From: Pseudomonadota bacterium
GTDB taxonomy: Bacteria > Pseudomonadota > Gammaproteobacteria > Steroidobacterales > Steroidobacteraceae
Length of the DNA: 64,000 nt
Assembly (NCBI GenBank): GCA_023417315.1
Contig: JAEZFW010000055.1
Span: 204,929 to 268,928, forward strand
Direction: 5' to 3'
Numbering within the stretch: the first letter of the stretch is position 1; the number at the start of each line of letters is the position of its first letter. Below, one piece after another: positions 59,772 to 64,000 of the stretch. The notes under the pieces were generated by a model. That model saw only the letters and a list, made by a program, of their open reading frames with translations, did no database searches and was not told the DNA's origin. The translations under genes and the position numbers were made by a program.

Positions 59772-59920
59772 TGCGAGCTCCTACAGTTGTGCCGGCGGCC
59801 AACCAGCGGCCGATCGATTATTCGAGAATTGCGCGACGGTGCGGCTCACCTGCGTTGCCTCGCACGCGTGCCAGCTGAGCTTGAGTTTCTTCCCCCTCGG
59901 GCTCAGCGCGTTGGAATTTA

Positions 59921-59930
59921 CTCAGACAAT
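59921..59930 (-). promoter_or_regulatory. candidate operator for the FadR-type regulator (copy 1)
   Basis: Read on the minus strand this is TTGTCTGAG, flanked as ATTGTCTGAGTAAAT. It lies about 150 bases upstream of the first GH51 gene. The same 9-mer occurs at 60951-60959 in front of the TonB receptor, with matching AAAT after it. Confidence 0.4.
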
Positions 59931-59967
59931 TGATGGTATCCGCACACCCGCGAGGCTCGCAAGACAA

Positions 59968-60756
59968 TCAGTCTTCCGGTTCGCGAATGAAGCGGCTGGT
60001 GGCGGAGTACTTGGGGCGCTGCTTCATGGGTGTATCCATGATGGCCAAGCGAATGAGGTCTGCCATCGCAGCGCGCGCCTGCTCGGAGTCCTTGGCGGCG
60101 ATCGCATCATAAACGCGGAAGTGGTCCGGACACGGATCGCGCTTGAGTGCGGCGCCGCGCATTTTGAATTCCGTGAGTGCTTCCACGGCTGCAGTTACGC
60201 CGTTCGTGAGAGAAATGATGAATGGATTGCATGTCGCACGCAGTAGCGCGCCGTGAAACTGTTTGTCCGCGATGCGGCCTTCCTCAACGTTCAACGTGTG
60301 AAGCTTCATCGCGTCCAACGCCCGGCGCATCGCGTCGAGGTGTTTTTGAGTGCGTCGTGTCGCTGCAAGCGCGGCGGCAGCAGGCTCGATGATGGAGCGG
60401 AGCTCGAACAAGCCGTGCAGCACTTCAGGCTCGGGTTCCTCGGAAAACGCCCATGAAAGCACATCCGGGTCGAGCAAGTGCCACTCCTCGGGCGAGCTCA
60501 CGCGCGTGCCCGTACGGGGTCGGCTGTGAACGAGGCCCTTCGCTGAGAGAATCCGCACGGCTTCGCGGTACGCTGTCCGGGAGACTTGTAACTTCTCGCT
60601 GGCTTCGACTTCGCCGGCAAGCACGTGACCCGGACGATATCGGCCCGACACGATGCGAACGCCGAGATCGCGCGCGATCGAGCCGTGGAGTCGCAGTACA
60701 TTGCCACCATTTGCCGCTGCTCGCGGCATGGTCTTGTTAAGTTTTCTTATGGCCAT
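59968..60756 (-). CDS. GntR/FadR-family transcription regulator
   Basis: A 262-residue one-component regulator. N-terminal winged helix: LGVRIVSGRYRPGHVL, SEKLQVSRTAYREAVRILSAKGLVHSRPRTGTRV. C-terminal FCD domain (about 95-250), where RIADKQFHGALLRAT and DHFRVYDAIAAKDSEQARAAM hold the Asp/His metal-ligand pattern for binding an organic acid or sugar. It is encoded between the arabinofuranosidase operon and a divergent TonB receptor, so it probably controls both. The shared TTGTCTGAG sequence is a candidate operator. Confidence 0.9.
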   Translation of the reverse strand: MAIRKLNKTMPRAAANGGNVLRLHGSIARDLGVRIVSGRYRPGHVLAGEVEASEKLQVSRTAYREAVRILSAKGLVHSRPRTGTRVSSPEEWHLLDPDVLSWAFSEEPEPEVLHGLFELRSIIEPAAAALAATRRTQKHLDAMRRALDAMKLHTLNVEEGRIADKQFHGALLRATCNPFIISLTNGVTAAVEALTEFKMRGAALKRDPCPDHFRVYDAIAAKDSEQARAAMADLIRLAIMDTPMKQRPKYSATSRFIREPED

Positions 60757-61039
60757 CGACCATCCCCATGTAGTTTCTGTTCGCGTCGGCCGAACGCGAA
60801 GTCCGCGCCAGCGGCCGTGTCATGTCGCTCTTGATCCTGATAGGCAGAGCACTGTTGTGTAACGCGCGACAGGGGCGCTTACATACCACCCTAGTGATGA
60901 ACCGATATCAACATCGCTGCTTGATTTGTCAAACCCTATGCGCCTACGATTTGTCTGAGAAATCACTCAGGAGCACAACACCAACTCGACGCGAAGGCTT
61001 CAGATCTATCGTCCGCAACGCAATCCGGGGGGACTTACC
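60757..61039. other. 283-bp divergent promoter region
   Basis: Lies between the FadR-type regulator (minus strand) and the TonB receptor (plus strand). It contains two GATTTGTC direct repeats 25 bases apart and a TTGTCTGAG motif; GGGGGGA at 61027-61033 is the receptor ribosome site. No gene. Confidence 0.6.
60923..60959 (+). promoter_or_regulatory. candidate operator for the FadR-type regulator (copy 2)
   Basis: GATTTGTC at 60923-60930 and at 60948-60955 form a direct repeat of 25-base period; the second continues as TTGTCTGAGAAAT (60951-60959 plus AAAT). The 9-mer TTGTCTGAG matches copy 1 on the other strand. It lies about 80-115 bases upstream of the TonB receptor start. Confidence 0.45.
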
Positions 61040-63880
61040 GTGGCGGGACACATCCGTATCATACCGGCGTCGGCCATTGCGACGCTTTGTTTTTCCATCA
61101 GCGCATTCGCGCAGAACGTACCACAGCAAGAGCTCGAGACCGTCATCGTCACGGGCGTGCGGGAAAGCCTTGTGCAGGGCCTCGAGAACAAGCGCGAGGC
61201 GGTACAGGTCGTCGAGTCGATCGTCGCCGAGGATATCGGCAAGCTGCCGGACAACAACGTCGTCGAAGCGCTGCAGCGTATCACGGGGGTCCAGATCTCG
61301 AATCGCGGCGGGGGTGAGGCGGATGCGATCCTGATCCGCGGCCTGCCAGATACGACCACGACGTGGAATGGGCGCAATGTATTCACCGCACCGAACACGG
61401 ATCCCAATGCGCCTGCCGGTGCGGGTCGCCAACTCGCGCTGCAAGACATTCCTGCGAATCTCGTGAGGCGCATCGATGTCTTCAAGACGCGTTCAGCCGA
61501 TCAGTTGGAGACGGGCCTTGCGGGACAAATCGATGTGGCCACGCGGCGGCCGTTCGATTTCGACGGCTTGGAGGTGTCGCTCAACGCGCGCGCCACGACG
61601 CAAGAGCAGCGTGAAGATATCGATCCGAACGCGAGCTTGCTGCTGAGCAATCAATGGGAAGTCGGCGAAAGCCGCTTCGGTGCCTTGGTGAATGTGAGCT
61701 ACTCGCGCACGCGGTTCCGCGATCAAAGCGTCACCGCGGGCGCGTTGGTGCCGTTCGCCACTGCGGATAACCCGCCGCAAGGCGCGAGCCTCGCGAACTG
61801 CGGCGATAACCCCCCGCCGATCAACTGGGGACCGCTCGAACGCATCTTCAATGGGGACTGCCGGGTTCCGGAAAATCCAATCTGGCAGGCCGGGACTGAC
61901 ATGGGTCTACCCACCGATCCAGGGGCGACGTTGACGTTGAACGGCGCGGAGTATCCCTATCTCCTGGCGCGCGACGCCTTGTTCGCCAGCGATTTCGAAG
62001 GCGATCGCGAACGCCCTGCCTCGACGATTGCCCTGCAGTGGGCGCCGAATGAAGCCTCTCAATATACGTTCGAGGCGTTCTATCAAGGCTATCGCGAGGA
62101 AATGTTCAACAATCTGCATTTCACCTTCGCAGATTGGTGGGGTACGTTGGGGCCCGATCCAGCCTCGACGATCACGCTCTATCCCGGCACGAATCTCATC
62201 AAGACGCGCGTCGTCGGCGCGCCGTTCGGATTCAATAGCGGCGACTCGACCAAGCAGAAGACGGATACCTATGTCTACGCACTGAATGGCCAATGGAGCG
62301 CTGGCGAGCGGCTGACGCTTGCAGCCGACCTGTCGGTGCAGGATAGTGAATTCGATACGTCCTTCATCGCCGTGAGAACCGAGCGAGTGCCTGAATCGAT
62401 CACGCTCGATTTCAATTCAGGCGACGGCATTCCTTCTTGGCATTTCAACGACGATGCGCAGATGCTGGACGCCGCGCGCTGGACCGTTGCTCAGCTGTTT
62501 CAGAATCGAGGCCGTTCGGACGGCGGCGCGGAAACGCTATCGATCGACGGTGACTATGAGCTCGGCGATGGCGTCTTCAAGGTGTTGAGCTTCGGTGTTC
62601 GCTATGACGATCGCGATGCGCAATTGCACAGTCCCGCACCGTTCCCGGAGCCGTTCCTCGGACGTCCATTGAGCGAGATGCCGGGTGGAATGACGTGGAC
62701 GAATTCGGGCTTCATGGACGGCGAGGCGAACGTGCCGACTGCCTGGGCCGTCGTCAACGGCTACTACATTCGCGACCACGCGGATGAGATTCGAGAGATG
62801 TACGGTCAGCCCGCGGGCGGCCCCGTGCTCAAGCGCGCGTTCGACATTGCGGAGGAAACCGCATCTGCATATGCGCAAGCGGATCTCCAACTAGGCAAGC
62901 TGCAGGCGCAGGTCGGCGTGCGCTATGTCTCGGTCGATACCGACATGGATTTCACCGACGTGATCACCGACGCATCCTCATCGGCCACCAAGAGCGCGAG
63001 CGAGCTGCTGCCTTCTCTTACGCTGCGCTATTCCGTTACGGACGATGTGCGGTTGCGGTTCAACTACGGCGAGACGTTGCGGCGCCCGAATTTCTCGAAT
63101 CTGAACTCAAACTTCACGCTGACTGGCGATCTCACGCAGGTGGGTTACGGTACGGGCACGGGTGGCAATCCGGATCTCGACGCCGCTAAAGCGAAGAACT
63201 ACGATCTCACCGCGGAGTGGTATTTCGCACAGGACAGCGCGATCTACGGCACGCTCTTCCGCCGTGAGATCGACGGTCTCGTCGTCCCCCTCACGCGCCA
63301 GATTACGATCCCGAACACCGGGCTCAACACCGATCAGTTCGTCGTCACGCAACCGGTGAATGCGTCCGATGGCGAGCTCGAAGGCATCGAGCTCGGTTTC
63401 GTCTACTTCCCGCAGCTACCGGGGATCTTCAATGGGCTGGGCGTGCAGGGCAGTTTTACGAAGCTCGATTCGGAGCAGAACATTCCGCTCACGAACAGTA
63501 CGGGTCAAATCATCGGCGAGGAGACTTCGGAATTCTTCGGCGTTTCCGATACGTCGTATAACGTGACGCTCGCATACGATCGTGCCGGTCTCGGCATGCG
63601 CCTCTCGTACGTCTGGCGAGATGACTTCCTCAACAACAACGAAGCGCGCATCTTCGCAAACCCGATCGGCATCTGGCGTAAGCCCGAGAGCAGTCTCGAC
63701 TTCCAAGCTTCCTACGACATCAACGAGAACCTTGCGGTGTCGTTCGACGCCGTGAATCTAACCGAAGAGCTGCAGCAGTCGTACTACGCGTTCGGAAGCG
63801 CAGGCGGACCGACGACACATAACTTCGGCACGACACTGATCAGTCGCTCGTTCGCGTTGGGCGTGAGGTGGCGATACTGA
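61040..63880 (+). CDS. TonB-dependent receptor (oligosaccharide type)
   Basis: A 946-residue outer-membrane receptor of the TonB-Xanth-Caul type common for plant oligosaccharides. The GTG start has GGGGGGA upstream; the signal ends SAFAQN. Plug: VESIVAEDIGKLPDNNVVEALQRITGV, NRGGGEADAILIRGLPDTTTTW and QIDVATRRPFDF. The barrel ends GVRWRY. Unlike SusC it has no N-terminal carboxypeptidase-like domain. It is divergent from the FadR-type regulator, whose other side is the arabinofuranosidase operon; arabino-oligosaccharide uptake is the obvious hypothesis. Ligand not shown. Confidence 0.92.
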   Translation: MAGHIRIIPASAIATLCFSISAFAQNVPQQELETVIVTGVRESLVQGLENKREAVQVVESIVAEDIGKLPDNNVVEALQRITGVQISNRGGGEADAILIRGLPDTTTTWNGRNVFTAPNTDPNAPAGAGRQLALQDIPANLVRRIDVFKTRSADQLETGLAGQIDVATRRPFDFDGLEVSLNARATTQEQREDIDPNASLLLSNQWEVGESRFGALVNVSYSRTRFRDQSVTAGALVPFATADNPPQGASLANCGDNPPPINWGPLERIFNGDCRVPENPIWQAGTDMGLPTDPGATLTLNGAEYPYLLARDALFASDFEGDRERPASTIALQWAPNEASQYTFEAFYQGYREEMFNNLHFTFADWWGTLGPDPASTITLYPGTNLIKTRVVGAPFGFNSGDSTKQKTDTYVYALNGQWSAGERLTLAADLSVQDSEFDTSFIAVRTERVPESITLDFNSGDGIPSWHFNDDAQMLDAARWTVAQLFQNRGRSDGGAETLSIDGDYELGDGVFKVLSFGVRYDDRDAQLHSPAPFPEPFLGRPLSEMPGGMTWTNSGFMDGEANVPTAWAVVNGYYIRDHADEIREMYGQPAGGPVLKRAFDIAEETASAYAQADLQLGKLQAQVGVRYVSVDTDMDFTDVITDASSSATKSASELLPSLTLRYSVTDDVRLRFNYGETLRRPNFSNLNSNFTLTGDLTQVGYGTGTGGNPDLDAAKAKNYDLTAEWYFAQDSAIYGTLFRREIDGLVVPLTRQITIPNTGLNTDQFVVTQPVNASDGELEGIELGFVYFPQLPGIFNGLGVQGSFTKLDSEQNIPLTNSTGQIIGEETSEFFGVSDTSYNVTLAYDRAGLGMRLSYVWRDDFLNNNEARIFANPIGIWRKPESSLDFQASYDINENLAVSFDAVNLTEELQQSYYAFGSAGGPTTHNFGTTLISRSFALGVRWRY

Positions 63881-63884
63881 GCTG

Positions 63885-64000
63885 GTGACGAGTTGATGGG
63901 TGACGTGTGACGAGCAAGAAGCGGCATCCGCCCTGAGGTGCAACATGCGTGATGAGCGTCCGGATTCTTGCCCGTCACACGTCACTCGTCACCCGTCGCG
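63885..64000. repeat. inverted TGACG array after the receptor
   Basis: GTGACGTGTGACGAGCAAGAA (63900-63920) and TTCTTGCCCGTCACACGTCAC (63965-63985) are inverted arms matching at 20 of 21 positions with a 44-base loop. Further TGACG units (GGTGACGAG at 63893 and the inverse at 63983-63997) extend them. It probably also ends the receptor transcript. It runs to the window edge. Confidence 0.75.

Overview
The window reads as a stretch of chromosome from a GC-rich, Gram-negative, aerobic gammaproteobacterium. Evidence for this is the TonB-dependent receptors, many secreted enzymes with Sec, lipoprotein or Tat-like signals, a Fur-type box, PQQ enzymes and the general gene style. The family Steroidobacteraceae is my best guess, but it is an inference from protein flavour and not shown by any marker gene. 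I see no rRNA, tRNA, CRISPR array, insertion sequence or phage gene.

Layout. 1-2.4 kb: tail of an unknown gene, then dgoK-dgoA (2-keto-3-deoxygalactonate kinase and aldolase) and a secreted DUF1349 protein. 2.5-5.2 kb: secreted S9 peptidase and a small exported protein. 5.4-11.4 kb: a tight six-gene minus-strand operon (TonB siderophore receptor, PiuC-like dioxygenase, PepSY membrane protein, DUF2271 protein with a flavinylation motif, DUF4198 protein, ApbE FMN transferase) behind a Fur box. It looks like an iron-regulated ferric uptake and extracytosolic flavin reduction system. 11.4-24.4 kb: assorted single genes (large Gly-rich lipoprotein, sorbosone-type PQQ dehydrogenase, YghU-like enzyme, amidohydrolases, PhyH-like oxygenase, phosphotriesterase-like protein, small MscS channel, KAS III-like enzyme).

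24.7-32.5 kb: CHASE/GAF HWE-type histidine kinase with its receiver, MltB, MarC, HAD hydrolase, YkgJ-type cysteine cluster protein, with several intergenic repeat families. 32.5-35.8 kb: ThuA-like protein and a PQQ/cytochrome c dehydrogenase. 36-39.3 kb: outer membrane barrel, an ECF42-like sigma factor with its YCII/DGPF partner, PRC-barrel protein. 40.4-42.8 kb: GH105 and DUF4861 genes, tail to tail. 42.9-46.2 kb: second ECF sigma with a membrane partner and several small exported proteins. 46.6-64 kb: a frameshifted TonB receptor, a giant hybrid histidine kinase with a repetitive periplasmic part, then an arabinan locus: three secreted arabinofuranosidases (GH51, GH127, GH51), a FadR-type regulator and a divergent TonB receptor.

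The theme is plant cell wall sugar use: side-chain arabinan removal (GH51/GH127), unsaturated pectin fragments (GH105, DUF4861), galactonate breakdown (DgoK/DgoA) and uptake through TonB receptors. A 9-mer shared by the promoter regions of the arabinofuranosidase operon and the divergent receptor may be the operator of the FadR-type regulator between them. Arrays built from an 8-bp TGACGnnG unit, often arranged as long inverted repeats, recur between genes and are the most conspicuous non-coding structure.
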